From the NCBI GenBank assembly GCA_030627905.1, contig DAOVRZ010000011.1, forward strand, positions 12,735 through 76,734: a DNA stretch of 64,000 bases, given 5' to 3'. Position numbers and translations under genes: made by a program. The DNA is from JAGMES01 sp023128035. Its GTDB lineage: Bacteria; Bacillota; Halanaerobiia; DY22613. Within the stretch, counting starts at the first letter, position 1. The number at the start of each line of letters is the position of its first letter. Under the pieces are notes generated by a model, which saw only the letters and a list, made by a program, of their open reading frames with translations, was not told the DNA's origin and did not search any database. Of this stretch, positions 28,132-37,183 are shown piece after piece.

Positions 28132-30270
28132 ATGACTGTAGAAAATTATTTGATGGGATCCAAAATTGAATCATGGAAAGAGACCGATGTAAAAAATATA
28201 ACTTTTGTTGTTACTGAGGATTGTAATCTTGTTTGTAAATATTGTTATATTACGGGTAAGAATACTAAGAATAAGATGAGTTTTGAAACAGCGAAAAAAG
28301 CGGTTGATTATATACTGAACAATCCAGATGAATTTCCGGAATCTAGTGTAATTTGGGAGTTTATTGGGGGAGAGCCTTTCTTAGAAGTAGGTTTAATGGA
28401 TCAGATTACAGACTATATTAAAACCGAAATGTATCGTTTGAACCATAAATGGTTTGAGAATTATCGAATTAGCATATCTACAAATGGGTTGTTATATCAT
28501 ACCCCAGAAGTACAAAGATATATTAAGAAAAATTTAAATAACTTAAGCATAGGAATTAGTGTTGATGGTAATAAGATTAAGCATGATCAACAGAGGGTTA
28601 AACCTGATGGTTCAGGTTCTTATGAGGAAGTTGTGAAAAATGTTCCCTTGTGGTTAGAGCAGTTCCCAAATGGAGCTACCAAGGCGACATTTGCTTCTGC
28701 TGACTTACCATATCTTAAGGATAGTATTATCAGTATTTACGAGTTAGGAATTAAGACAATCCCTGCCAATGTGATCTTTGAAGAAGGTTGGGAAGAGGGA
28801 GATGACTTAGTTTTTGAAGAGCAATTAAGACAGTTGGCAGATTACATTATTGATAACCGTCTATGGGATGAATTTAATTGTTCTTTGTTCTCTGATAGTC
28901 TCGGATTTCCTCTCACTGAAGAAAATTTAAAAGCTAACTGGTGTGGCGCTGGACGGATGTTATCAATTGATTATGAAGGGAATTTTTATCCATGTACCCG
29001 TTTTGTTGGATATTCTCTAAACAATCGTGAAGGATATGTAGTAGGTAACATAGAGGATGGCTATGATCATGATAAGATTAGGCCTTTCTTGGCATTAACC
29101 TTAGAAAAGCAAAGTACTGAAGAATGTATAAATTGTCAGGTTGCAATAGGATGTGCCTGGTGTCAGGGTCTTAACTATGATGATGCTAGAATCGACACAA
29201 TATATGAAAGAGCTACTTATATCTGTAAGATGCATAAAGCAAGGGTAAGAGCCAATGATTACTATTGGGCTAGAGTAAGGGAAGTAGCTGAACTAGATCG
29301 TGACATACCTAGGCCGCGTAAGGATCATTTATATTTTCTTTTATCCGATGAGTCAGTACGACACTGTACATATAAACCAAAGGAAGAGTCAGATCGAAAA
29401 ATGTCTCTGGAAACTTTAAAGAAAGGTTTGGAGTTTGCTAGAAAGAACTTCTATACTCCTGTTTTGATGTTACCACCTGAAGGACTATCAGAGGAAGAAA
29501 GAGATTTGCTTAGGGGTATGGATGTATTGGAGATGCAGTCTGGAACCAGTAAAGTAACAGGGCGTGATGCTATAGTTGTTTATGATAATCAGGTAGGAGA
29601 TTTTCAGGATGGATCCAATTGTATTTTAATAATCAAAGCTGATCTTATTCCTAATCTTAGTGATATAGTTAAGAAGATTTTTATGAAACAGAGTAGAATT
29701 AATTTGATTTTAGAAGAAACAGAAAAGTTGACGAATGAAGAGTTATCAATCTATGAAAATGAGTTATTAAAAATTGCAGAATATCTAGCTGAACAACTTT
29801 CCAGTGGAAGATATTTAGAGTTGAATGTTCTTTCAGATGCAATTCATTTAGAGAAGATGGCGAACTGTAATGCAGGTTTAGATAGTTTTGCTTTAGCTCC
29901 TGATGGAAAATTTTATCTCTGCCCAGCATTTTATTATACGGAAAATGGAGATGCGGTTGGAACAGTAGAAGAAGGTATTAACTTTAATTATCGTGAATTT
30001 TTGACGGGAGAAAAGTCTTCTCTTTGTTCAGCTTGTGATGCATATCATTGTCGTCGTTGTATTTATCAAAATAAGATGCAGACAAAAGAATACTTAATCC
30101 CTGGTAAAGTTCAATGTGTAGTCAGTCATATTGAGCGGAAGATGAGTAAAGAATATGCAACATTACTGCTAGAAAAAAGAATTTTGAGGCAATTAACTCC
30201 ACGTTCTGTAGATGAGATTTTCCCAGAGATCGATTATTATGATCCATTGGAGAAAGTGGTTAATAGATAA
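28132..30270 (+). CDS. Radical SAM peptide maturase fused to a second maturase domain
   Basis: About 712 residues. The radical SAM cluster motif CNLVCKYC lies near residues 33-40, followed by FIGGEPF. A SPASM-type Cys cluster (CINCQVAIGCAWC near 331) ends the first enzyme half at about 390. The second half (about 395-712) is a different domain with its own Cys cluster (LCPAF near 597, CSACDAYHCRRC near 631); it resembles the stand-alone protein usually called CXXX-repeat peptide maturase. The enzyme should install thioether or similar crosslinks on the three Cys-rich peptides encoded downstream. ATG 28132 follows GGGGTGAG; ATG 28108 is an alternative that overlaps the previous gene. Confidence 0.85.
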   Translation: MTVENYLMGSKIESWKETDVKNITFVVTEDCNLVCKYCYITGKNTKNKMSFETAKKAVDYILNNPDEFPESSVIWEFIGGEPFLEVGLMDQITDYIKTEMYRLNHKWFENYRISISTNGLLYHTPEVQRYIKKNLNNLSIGISVDGNKIKHDQQRVKPDGSGSYEEVVKNVPLWLEQFPNGATKATFASADLPYLKDSIISIYELGIKTIPANVIFEEGWEEGDDLVFEEQLRQLADYIIDNRLWDEFNCSLFSDSLGFPLTEENLKANWCGAGRMLSIDYEGNFYPCTRFVGYSLNNREGYVVGNIEDGYDHDKIRPFLALTLEKQSTEECINCQVAIGCAWCQGLNYDDARIDTIYERATYICKMHKARVRANDYYWARVREVAELDRDIPRPRKDHLYFLLSDESVRHCTYKPKEESDRKMSLETLKKGLEFARKNFYTPVLMLPPEGLSEEERDLLRGMDVLEMQSGTSKVTGRDAIVVYDNQVGDFQDGSNCILIIKADLIPNLSDIVKKIFMKQSRINLILEETEKLTNEELSIYENELLKIAEYLAEQLSSGRYLELNVLSDAIHLEKMANCNAGLDSFALAPDGKFYLCPAFYYTENGDAVGTVEEGINFNYREFLTGEKSSLCSACDAYHCRRCIYQNKMQTKEYLIPGKVQCVVSHIERKMSKEYATLLLEKRILRQLTPRSVDEIFPEIDYYDPLEKVVNR

Positions 30271-30365
30271 ACTTTTGCTCTAGAGGCTGGGAATTGTCTT
30301 TTATGACGATTCTCAAAAAACATACATATGTATGATATTTTATTTCAAGAATGGAGGTGAAAAAG

Positions 30366-30551
30366 ATGTATTTGAAGAGTAAAAAAGATAAGTCTCAATT
30401 TGATGTAAAACCAGTTGGAATTTGTATGATGGCTACATGTGAAGCTGGTTGCTATAGTAGTTGTGCATTTAACTGTACTAGTTGTACTGGAACTTGTACT
30501 TATAATTGTGCTGCTACATGTGCAACTGGCCCAGGACCACAGGTATTATAA
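30366..30551 (+). CDS. CX3-repeat Cys-rich RiPP precursor 1
   Basis: 61 residues. The leader MYLKSKKDKSQFDVKPVGIC is shared almost exactly with precursors 2 and 3. The core has nine Cys, mostly spaced C-x-x-x-C (CEAGCYSSC, CTGTCTYNCAATC), with small and polar residues between, and ends GPGPQVL. GGAGGTG lies six to eight bases before ATG 30366. It follows the maturase after 95 bases that contain two imperfect palindromes. The conserved leader is probably the recognition element. Confidence 0.88.
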   Translation: MYLKSKKDKSQFDVKPVGICMMATCEAGCYSSCAFNCTSCTGTCTYNCAATCATGPGPQVL

Positions 30552-30559
30552 GATGTCAT

Positions 30560-30590
30560 AATAGAGATGGATTAAAACTCCATCTCTATT
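30560..30590 (+). terminator. Hairpin after precursor 1
   Basis: AATAGAGATGGA pairs with TCCATCTCTATT. Almost the same hairpin follows precursors 2 and 3. The T tail is weak, so it may be a partial terminator or an RNA-stabilising 3' end. Confidence 0.7.
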
Positions 30591-30636
30591 AATATTGATT
30601 CTAGTAATTTTAAGAAAAACAGATATATCTAAAAGG

Positions 30637-30837
30637 ATGTATTTGAAAAGTAAAAAAAGTAAATCTCAATTTGATGTAAAACCAGTTGGAATTTGTATGA
30701 TGGCTACCTGTGAAGCTGGTTGTTATAGTAGTTGTGGATTTAACTGTACTGGAACTTGTACTACTGGTTGTAGTGGTGGGTGTACAGGCTTATGTGCAGA
30801 TACTTGTTCGGCTGGCATAGGGCCAATGGCTATGTAA
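30637..30837 (+). CDS. CX3-repeat Cys-rich RiPP precursor 2
   Basis: 66 residues with the same leader (MYLKSKKSKSQFDVKPVGIC) and a longer core of regular C-x-x-x repeats (CTGTCTTGCSGGCTGLC), ending GIGPMAM. The ribosome site is weak (only AAAAGG directly before ATG 30637), unlike precursors 1 and 3, so lower translation is expected. An in-frame upstream start exists at 30595 but would give a leader unlike the others. Confidence 0.85.
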   Translation: MYLKSKKSKSQFDVKPVGICMMATCEAGCYSSCGFNCTGTCTTGCSGGCTGLCADTCSAGIGPMAM

Positions 30838-30843
30838 AATTAT

Positions 30844-30878
30844 AAAAATAGAGATGGAATAATTTCGTCTCTATTTTA
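30844..30878 (+). terminator. Hairpin after precursor 2
   Basis: AAAATAGAGA pairs with TCTCTATTTT; second copy of the AATAGAGATGG hairpin. Confidence 0.65.
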
Positions 30879-31005
30879 AGATCAAGTTATAAATATTTTA
30901 AATTTGTTTTTAGATGGAGAAGGATTACTACTGTCTTTACTCTTAGTATTTGAAAGTCGATAAGTAAATATGTTTGAACTTTATAACATGAAGGCGGTAT
31001 ATGCT

Positions 31006-32823
31006 ATGAAAAAAACTGAAAATAAAAAATCGTTTTTATCGAAAGACGATTTGATGTTACTTCGGAGAGCTTTTGGCTATTTAAAACCCCATATAGTCTT
31101 CTTTATTCTGACATTTGCATCTATTGTTCTAGGTATGGTCTTCGAGCTTTTTCAACCCCTTCTTTACGGTCGAATTATAGATTATATTTTAGATAAGAAA
31201 ATGGATCTAATTTGGCAGACAATTATATTTCTTTTTGGCTTAACTTTGGCAAATGGTGGAATTAGTCTACTTGAGACATATTTAAGTGATCTATTAGGTA
31301 ATAGAATTATTCTTGATCTTAAACGGGATTTATATGATCATCTTTTAAACTTGCCAATTAAAGTTTATGATGAGCTTCGAGTTGGGGAGATCATCTCGCG
31401 ATTAGAAGGTGATGTAGGTACTTTGAGTAATATCATTACATTTCAATCAATGCGAATTATTTTAGATATAGTAAAAGTATTCGGGATTGGATTTATAATT
31501 TTCAGAATTAATATGACTTTAGCATGGATTATTGTCTGTGCTTTTCCGCTATCATATTTAGTTATGGGGTGGTTTGGTAGAATTTTGCGGCGAAAAGGTA
31601 AGAAGATGAGAAAGTTAAACGATAATTATTATAGTTTTTTAGCCGAATCTTTTTCTGGTGTAAGAGAAGTTAAGGCTTTACATATTGAAGAGCTAATTAA
31701 AGGTAAATTTATAGATTGGACTAGAAAAATTTTTAGTCTTCAAATTAATATGGATGTAATTGGGGCTTTATCAGGTCTTTCGACAATGTGGTTAAGTAGT
31801 TTTACTAGCTTAATTGTTATGGGAATCGGGGGTTATTTAATTATTGGTGGAAGTTTGACTATGGGGATGTATGTCTCTTTTAATAGATTTTCGGGTATGT
31901 TTAATGGTTCTTTAGGGAATATTGCTGGATTGAACGCCAGTATTCAACAAGCAATGGTGTCTTTGGAAAGAATTTTTGCTTTAATTGATAATTTTATGCT
32001 TCCCCCTGAAAAACGTGAGGGATTAGTACCTGAAAAGACAATAGGAGAAATAAAAATTGATCACGTAACATTTAGTTATGAGACCGAGATTCCTGTTTTG
32101 CAAGATATTTCTTTCTCCATTCCTGCAAATCAGTTGACAGCTCTTGTAGGTGCTAGTGGTGGTGGAAAAACTACCTTACTCAATCTTCTTTTGAGATTTT
32201 ACGAACCTATGGAGGGCAAAATTTTGCTGGATGATTATTCACTTAGCCAACTCAATTTAGATTACCTGCGGGGCCAAATTGGGATTGTTCCACAGGAACC
32301 ATTTTTATTTAATATGTCGATTAAAGAGAATTTACTTCTTGTACAACCCGAGGCAACGATGGAGGAGATTATCAGGGCAACTGAAAAAGCGTATATTCAT
32401 CATTTCATAACGAGCTTACCGGATGGTTATGAAACGGTCGTGGGAGAAAGGGGTACACGTCTTTCGGGAGGTCAAAAACAACGACTGGCTATTGCTAGAG
32501 CTATTTTGAAAGGATCTAAAATTTTGCTTCTTGATGAACCTACATCTGCATTGGATGGAGAAGCAGAAGAGTATATACATAAGATGATACAGGAGTTACT
32601 TTCCAATCATACGATTATTGTAATTGCTCATCGTCTTTCAACAGTGATTAATGCCCAACAGATTGTGGTTTTATCAGATGGACAGATTCATGGAATAGGG
32701 ACTCATCAGAATTTAATCCAATCGAATAAAGCGTATCAACGGCTGTATCAATCACAATGGAACACTTTTTGCACAGAACATCTGCTAGAAGATCAAACCA
32801 ATAAAATAGGTGTATCTATTTGA
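31006..32823 (+). CDS. ABC transporter, fused permease and ATPase (RiPP exporter)
   Basis: About 605 residues. The N-terminal part has six membrane segments (residues about 30-320); the ATPase part has Walker A GASGGGKTT, Q-loop VPQEPF, signature RLSGGQ, Walker B ILLLDEPTSALD and H-loop AHRLS. It is a half-size exporter without a C39 leader peptidase, so leader removal must be done elsewhere. Its place between precursors 2 and 3 makes it the likely exporter of the mature peptides. The start is uncertain: ATG 31006 follows AAGGCGG; 30970 and 30988 are alternatives. Confidence 0.9.
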   Translation: MKKTENKKSFLSKDDLMLLRRAFGYLKPHIVFFILTFASIVLGMVFELFQPLLYGRIIDYILDKKMDLIWQTIIFLFGLTLANGGISLLETYLSDLLGNRIILDLKRDLYDHLLNLPIKVYDELRVGEIISRLEGDVGTLSNIITFQSMRIILDIVKVFGIGFIIFRINMTLAWIIVCAFPLSYLVMGWFGRILRRKGKKMRKLNDNYYSFLAESFSGVREVKALHIEELIKGKFIDWTRKIFSLQINMDVIGALSGLSTMWLSSFTSLIVMGIGGYLIIGGSLTMGMYVSFNRFSGMFNGSLGNIAGLNASIQQAMVSLERIFALIDNFMLPPEKREGLVPEKTIGEIKIDHVTFSYETEIPVLQDISFSIPANQLTALVGASGGGKTTLLNLLLRFYEPMEGKILLDDYSLSQLNLDYLRGQIGIVPQEPFLFNMSIKENLLLVQPEATMEEIIRATEKAYIHHFITSLPDGYETVVGERGTRLSGGQKQRLAIARAILKGSKILLLDEPTSALDGEAEEYIHKMIQELLSNHTIIVIAHRLSTVINAQQIVVLSDGQIHGIGTHQNLIQSNKAYQRLYQSQWNTFCTEHLLEDQTNKIGVSI

Positions 32824-32839
32824 CGTTGAAATTAACTAA

Positions 32840-32923
32840 GTAGGTTCAAAAGCTGTGAAACGTATTTTATCAGATGTAAATAAGGTTTCTTCTGCAGAAG
32901 AAATAAATAATAAATTAAATTAG
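32840..32923 (+). pseudogene. Possible short gene remnant before precursor 3
   Basis: A 27-codon open stretch without a start reads like the C-terminus of a protein (KAVKRILSDVNKV, then SSAEEINNKLN and stop). The source gene is not recognised. It may be debris from the duplication that created precursor 3. Confidence 0.25.
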
Positions 32924-32941
32924 TGAAACGAGGTGAAGAAG

Positions 32942-33142
32942 ATGTATTTAAAAAGTAAAAAAGGAAAGTCTCAATTTGGTGTAAAACCAGTTGGAATTTG
33001 TATGTTTGCAACATGTGAAGCTGGTTGTTATTTAGGTTGTTACCAAAGTTGTACAAGTAGTTGTACAACTAGTTGTGGAATTGGATGTGGAACCGATTGT
33101 ACAGCTATCTGCGCAAGTGGTGTCGGGCCATATGTTTTATAA
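32942..33142 (+). CDS. CX3-repeat Cys-rich RiPP precursor 3
   Basis: 66 residues, leader MYLKSKKGKSQFGVKPVGIC, core with very regular C-x-x-x spacing (CTSSCTTSCGIGCGTDC) and end GVGPYVL. The ribosome site CGAGGTGAAGAAG before ATG 32942 matches that of precursor 1. It lies after the exporter and before a decayed exporter fragment, which suggests duplication of a precursor-exporter unit. Confidence 0.87.
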   Translation: MYLKSKKGKSQFGVKPVGICMFATCEAGCYLGCYQSCTSSCTTSCGIGCGTDCTAICASGVGPYVL

Positions 33143-33152
33143 AATTTGTAAA

Positions 33153-33181
33153 AATAGAGATGGATCTAATCCATCTCTATT
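33153..33181 (+). terminator. Hairpin after precursor 3
   Basis: AATAGAGATGGAT pairs with ATCCATCTCTATT around a 3-base loop; third copy of the hairpin. Confidence 0.7.
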
Positions 33182-33226
33182 AAATTTAACTTTTAAATAG
33201 TTAAATTTGCTTGGGGGGAGTTTTAG

Positions 33227-33619
33227 AAACCAGATGGCTACGACACAGTCATTGGAGAAAGAGGTACACGTCTGTCAGGCGGTCAAAAACAGCGTTTAGC
33301 GATTGCTAGAGCTATTCTAAAAGGATCAAGGATGTTACTCTTTGATGAGGCTACATCAGCTTTAGATGGGAAAGCAGAGGAATATATACAGAAGATGCTA
33401 CAAAACTTACTTTCAGATCATACCGTTATTGTGATTGCACATGGTCTTTCTACAATAATCAATGCTCAGCAGATTGCAGTCCTTGCAGATGGAAGGATTA
33501 CAGGAATAGGAACTCATCAGGAATTGATGAAAGCAAATGAAGTTTATAAACGTCTGTATCAATCTCAATGGAGTAGTGTTAGTATGGTGAAAATGACAGA
33601 AGAAGTGTTGGCAAATTGA
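33227..33619 (+). pseudogene. C-terminal fragment of a second RiPP ABC exporter
   Basis: From 33227 the frame reads KPDGYDTVIGERGTRLSGGQ, continues through MLLFDEATSALD and ends normally at 33619. It closely matches the last 125 residues of the intact exporter upstream, but the membrane domain and Walker A are missing and a stop codon lies directly upstream (33224). Arg of the H-loop motif AHRLS is Gly here. It is a duplication remnant. An internal ATG (33332) could still express 95 residues, but not a working ATPase. Confidence 0.88.
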
Positions 33620-33625
33620 GCGATT

Positions 33626-33670
33626 AAACTAGAGTGGAGTTATTTTTTCTCTAGTTTATTTTTTTTGTAA
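33626..33670 (+). terminator. Terminator closing the RiPP locus
   Basis: AAACTAGAG pairs with CTCTAGTTT, followed by ATTTTTTTTG. Confidence 0.8.
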
Positions 33671-33779
33671 AAATATTGTACTTGCACATAGGCAAAGGAT
33701 TTTACAATATTTACGAGAAAGTTAGTAATATAATCTTTTAAAATACCAACAAACTGAAAGGAGGTAATAAAAAATAAGA

Positions 33780-35165
33780 GTGAAAAGAAAAAGGCTACCA
33801 ATCGGAATTAGTGATTTCAAAGAAATAATAGATAATGATTGTTACTATGTTGATAAAAGTTTATTCATAAAAGAAATCATTGACAGTGACGCTAAGGTTT
33901 TATTGTTACCTCGTCCTAGAAGATTTGGTAAAACTCTCAATATATCAATGCTTAGATATTATTTTGAAAAGACTGATGAAGATAGAAATTATTTATTTAA
34001 AGATTTAGCCATCTCTAAAAGTAAAGAATATCAAAAGTATCAAGGGAAATTTCCTCTAATTTATTTAACCTTCAAAGACGTTAGGCAGGAAAATTGGGAA
34101 AAGGCTTATATGATGTTTAAGAAAATAATTGCAGAAGAATATAAAAGACACAACTATTTATTGGCAAATGATGCTTTAGAGAGTCTTGAAAAAGATTTAT
34201 ATACTAAGATTATGATAATGAAGGCTGATACAATCTTTAATGAAGACGCATTAAAAGATTTATCCAGATATCTAGAACGATATCATAAAGAAAAAGTAAT
34301 TATCTTAATTGATGAATATGATACACCAATCCAAAGTGGATACATAAACGGATATTACAATGATGTCGTAGATTTTATGCGTAACTTTTTAAGTGGAGCA
34401 CTAAAAGATAATATTTCCTTAAAAAAAGGTATCTTAACAGGAATTTTGCGTGTGGCAAAGGAAAGTATCTTTTCTGGATTAAATAATTTAAGTGTTTATA
34501 GTCTATTGAGTGAGAAATTTAATAAATATTTCGGAATATTAGAAGAAGAGGTAGGGAAGTTTTTACAAGAATATGACTTAGAAGATCATCTAAAAGTAGA
34601 ATCGGAAGAAAGAATAAGAGGTAGATTGTATTGTGATTTAAAGATTCCCAACCAGGAGGTTTTGTATTTGTATGAAGATATTATCATGAATTGGTTCAAA
34701 AGTAGTATTAAAAATAAAGAAGTAGATTTGTTGTTAGAAAGCTTAATCACAGGTGATATCGAGATTTTTGAGGAGTTATTTCAAAAATTTCTTTTAAACA
34801 GTTTGAGTTTTTTTGATACAGATGGCGAAGCACCAGAGAGGGTCTATCATGCTTTTGTTCTTGGAATGCTTGTCTATCTAAATGAAAAGTATGAGGTTAA
34901 ATCCAATCGTGAGAGTGGATATGGTAGATATGATGTTATGCTAATACCGAGAGATCAGAATAAACTAGGTATTGTGATGGAATTTAAAAAAGCTCGTGGA
35001 TTAAAAGATAAAAATTTAGCGGATGTAGCACAAGATGCATTAGATCAGATTGAGAAGAAAAAGTATCGTCAAGAATTATTAGACCGAGGTTGTAAGGATA
35101 TTCTCGAACTAGGGTTAGCCTTTGCAGGCAAAGAAGTGGTAGTCCAGCAACGTAGAATTCACTAA
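33780..35165 (+). CDS. AAA-ATPase-like / PD-(D/E)XK nuclease family protein, internally shortened
   Basis: 461 residues. The N-terminal AAA-ATPase-like domain has RPRRFGKT as its altered Walker A and IILIDEYDTP as Walker B; the C-terminal domain has YGRYDVMLIP and GIVMEFKK, the catalytic core of PD-(D/E)XK nucleases. Full relatives run to roughly 510-560 residues and carry a WYNGY / YNPWS stretch after the ATPase core. Here the text jumps from a GRL end to YCDLKIPNQEV, so that stretch is missing in frame. The start is GTG 33780, with GAGG an unusually long 15 bases upstream. The family is common in mobile and defence regions; its biological role is not established. Confidence 0.8.
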   Translation: MKRKRLPIGISDFKEIIDNDCYYVDKSLFIKEIIDSDAKVLLLPRPRRFGKTLNISMLRYYFEKTDEDRNYLFKDLAISKSKEYQKYQGKFPLIYLTFKDVRQENWEKAYMMFKKIIAEEYKRHNYLLANDALESLEKDLYTKIMIMKADTIFNEDALKDLSRYLERYHKEKVIILIDEYDTPIQSGYINGYYNDVVDFMRNFLSGALKDNISLKKGILTGILRVAKESIFSGLNNLSVYSLLSEKFNKYFGILEEEVGKFLQEYDLEDHLKVESEERIRGRLYCDLKIPNQEVLYLYEDIIMNWFKSSIKNKEVDLLLESLITGDIEIFEELFQKFLLNSLSFFDTDGEAPERVYHAFVLGMLVYLNEKYEVKSNRESGYGRYDVMLIPRDQNKLGIVMEFKKARGLKDKNLADVAQDALDQIEKKKYRQELLDRGCKDILELGLAFAGKEVVVQQRRIH

Positions 35166-35222
35166 AAAATGCATGGCAAAACGCATCAGAGGATATCTTT
35201 CTGTATGTAGCCATGCATTTTT
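35165..35222 (+). terminator. Terminator-like hairpin, copy 1
   Basis: AAAAATGCATGGC pairs with GCCATGCATTTTT. A near-identical copy, including the loop beginning AAAACGCATCAGAG, lies at 49066-49123 beyond the cmr genes. Confidence 0.8.
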
Positions 35223-35361
35223 ATTTTCATAACCTATTCGTACACAACAAACTTTAACCACTCATGTATATATTATGTGCTAATAGGCAGGGAATAATAA
35301 TTAATTAGAGAAAAGAATACATAAGATATGAATACAGATGTTTAAAAGGAGAGGAAAATAG

Positions 35362-37059
35362 ATGAAACTTCCAAATAATATTTCAGATTTTGGGGTTATT
35401 CGTCAAGAGAATTATTTGTATATTGATAAAACTAAATATATTGAGGAATTAGAGAAAGCTGGCCGGTATCTCTTTTTTATCAGACCTCGACGTTTTGGAA
35501 AATCTCTTTTTCTTTCTACTCTAGAACATTATTATGATCTAAAAAGTTCTCAAGAGTTTGAACGATTATTTAATGGCTTATATATAGGTAAAAACCCCAC
35601 AGAGTTAAAAAATAGATATTTTATTTTAAAATTAAACTTTTCAGGTCTAGATACTATAAATCAAGATGGTTTACGAGAATCTTTTGAAGGTAGATTTTTA
35701 AGTATGTTGATTACCTTTTTTGAATATTATCATGAGTACTTTCCGAAAGCAGAAGAAATTATTCAAGAGTTAAAAGAGAGTAATATCACCAGGCAATTTG
35801 GAATTTTTTTTGGTGAAGTTGCCAAAACAAAACATAAAGTATATCTTATTATTGATGAATATGATCATTTTGCGAATGATATTATTGCTATGGGTGATGA
35901 CAAATATTATCGTGATACTGTTCGTGCGAGTAGTTTTGTTAGAGATTTTTATGAAAATATTAAGATTGGTACTCAAGGAATTATTGATAGAATATTTATG
36001 ACTGGGATTGCCCCAATTATGCTAGATGATTTAACGAGTGGTTTTAATATTACTTCAAACGTTACAATGGATTCTTTTTTTAACGAGATGTTGGGATTTA
36101 CAGAAGAAGAGGTAAGTGAGATTATTGAACAGGTAGAATTCGATTTTAGAGATCTAAAAATGAAGAATTTGGAAGATCAATTAAGAGATTATTATAATGG
36201 TTATCTCTTTAATGAAGACTGTGATAAAAGAGTATATAATCCAGATATGATTTTGTATTTCTTTCAATACTTCTTACGTCACAAAAAACCTCCTAAAGAA
36301 TTAATTAGTGAGAATGTAAAGACAGATTACAGTAGATTGAAACGGTTAACTTTTAATCAAAAAAATCGTGAAATTTTGGAGAATATAATAAAAGATGAAG
36401 GAATTACTGCTAGTATAGTTTCAAAGTTTTCTTTTGACATGATGTATGATCAGAAATATTTTGTTTCACTTCTGTTTTACATGGGACTTTTAACAATTGA
36501 TAAAAAGATTAGAACACGATTGTTTTTAAAGATTCCTAACTTAATTATTAAAACAATCTTTTGGGAGTATTTTGACCAAATATTAAGAGAAAGATATCAA
36601 TTGATTTTGAATGTAGAAAAATTAAGTGAAGCAATAGAGGCTATGGCTTATGAAGGAGAGATAGAATTATATCTAGATTTCATTAGTGAAAATGTTTTAT
36701 CTGTTCTCTCAAATCGTGACTTGATTAGTTTTGATGAAAAATATTTAAAATTGATCCTTTCTACGTATTTGAATTTGGTTGAAATTTATAAATGTATTAG
36801 TGAAGCAGAAGTTGAAAATGGTTATATAGATATTTTTCTAGAAAAAGATATTCGTTTTCAAGATGTTAAATATGAGTGGATATGGGAATTAAAATACTTA
36901 AAAAAGAGTGAAGCAAATAAACTTGAAGAGGTCAAAGAAAAAGGGCTGGCGCAACTGAAAAGATATGCAAGTAGTAATAGGTTCAAATTTAAAAAAAATT
37001 TAAAGCAAGCACTGATTATCTTCATTGGGAAAGATACTTATGAAGTAGTACTATCTTGA
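35362..37059 (+). CDS. AAA-ATPase-like / PD-(D/E)XK nuclease family protein, full length
   Basis: 565 residues, ATG after GGAGAGG. It has IRPRRFGKSLFLSTL (Walker A-like), YLIIDEYDHF (Walker B), YYNGYLF and VYNPDMIL (the central stretch missing in the neighbour), and a C-terminal nuclease-like region with KYEWIWELKYLKK. It is diverged from the preceding protein, so the two are old paralogues rather than a recent copy. The end NLKQALIIFIGKDTYEVV is repeated at 49004-49060, which ties this family to both sides of the CRISPR island. Confidence 0.82.
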   Translation: MKLPNNISDFGVIRQENYLYIDKTKYIEELEKAGRYLFFIRPRRFGKSLFLSTLEHYYDLKSSQEFERLFNGLYIGKNPTELKNRYFILKLNFSGLDTINQDGLRESFEGRFLSMLITFFEYYHEYFPKAEEIIQELKESNITRQFGIFFGEVAKTKHKVYLIIDEYDHFANDIIAMGDDKYYRDTVRASSFVRDFYENIKIGTQGIIDRIFMTGIAPIMLDDLTSGFNITSNVTMDSFFNEMLGFTEEEVSEIIEQVEFDFRDLKMKNLEDQLRDYYNGYLFNEDCDKRVYNPDMILYFFQYFLRHKKPPKELISENVKTDYSRLKRLTFNQKNREILENIIKDEGITASIVSKFSFDMMYDQKYFVSLLFYMGLLTIDKKIRTRLFLKIPNLIIKTIFWEYFDQILRERYQLILNVEKLSEAIEAMAYEGEIELYLDFISENVLSVLSNRDLISFDEKYLKLILSTYLNLVEIYKCISEAEVENGYIDIFLEKDIRFQDVKYEWIWELKYLKKSEANKLEEVKEKGLAQLKRYASSNRFKFKKNLKQALIIFIGKDTYEVVLS

Positions 37060-37124
37060 TCTCAGTCCTATTTTAATTTATAAGTGTTAAACTTACAATA
37101 AACATGACTTTTATTGAAAACAAA

Positions 37125-37157
37125 AAAGAGCTGTCGGATATAATTCGATAGCTCTTT
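37125..37157 (-). terminator. Terminator shared by the converging nuclease and ankyrin genes
   Basis: AAAGAGCTGTCG pairs with CGATAGCTCTTT. On the minus strand it is followed by TTTTTT, so it mainly ends the ankyrin gene. Confidence 0.75.
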
Positions 37158-37183
37158 ACATATGTTAAAGATTAAGAAAATAT

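Noticed and set aside
30271..30350. LytTR direct-repeat operator before precursor 1
   Set aside because: Two imperfect palindromes are present, but I could not find the spaced direct repeats expected for LytTR binding, so no operator is annotated.
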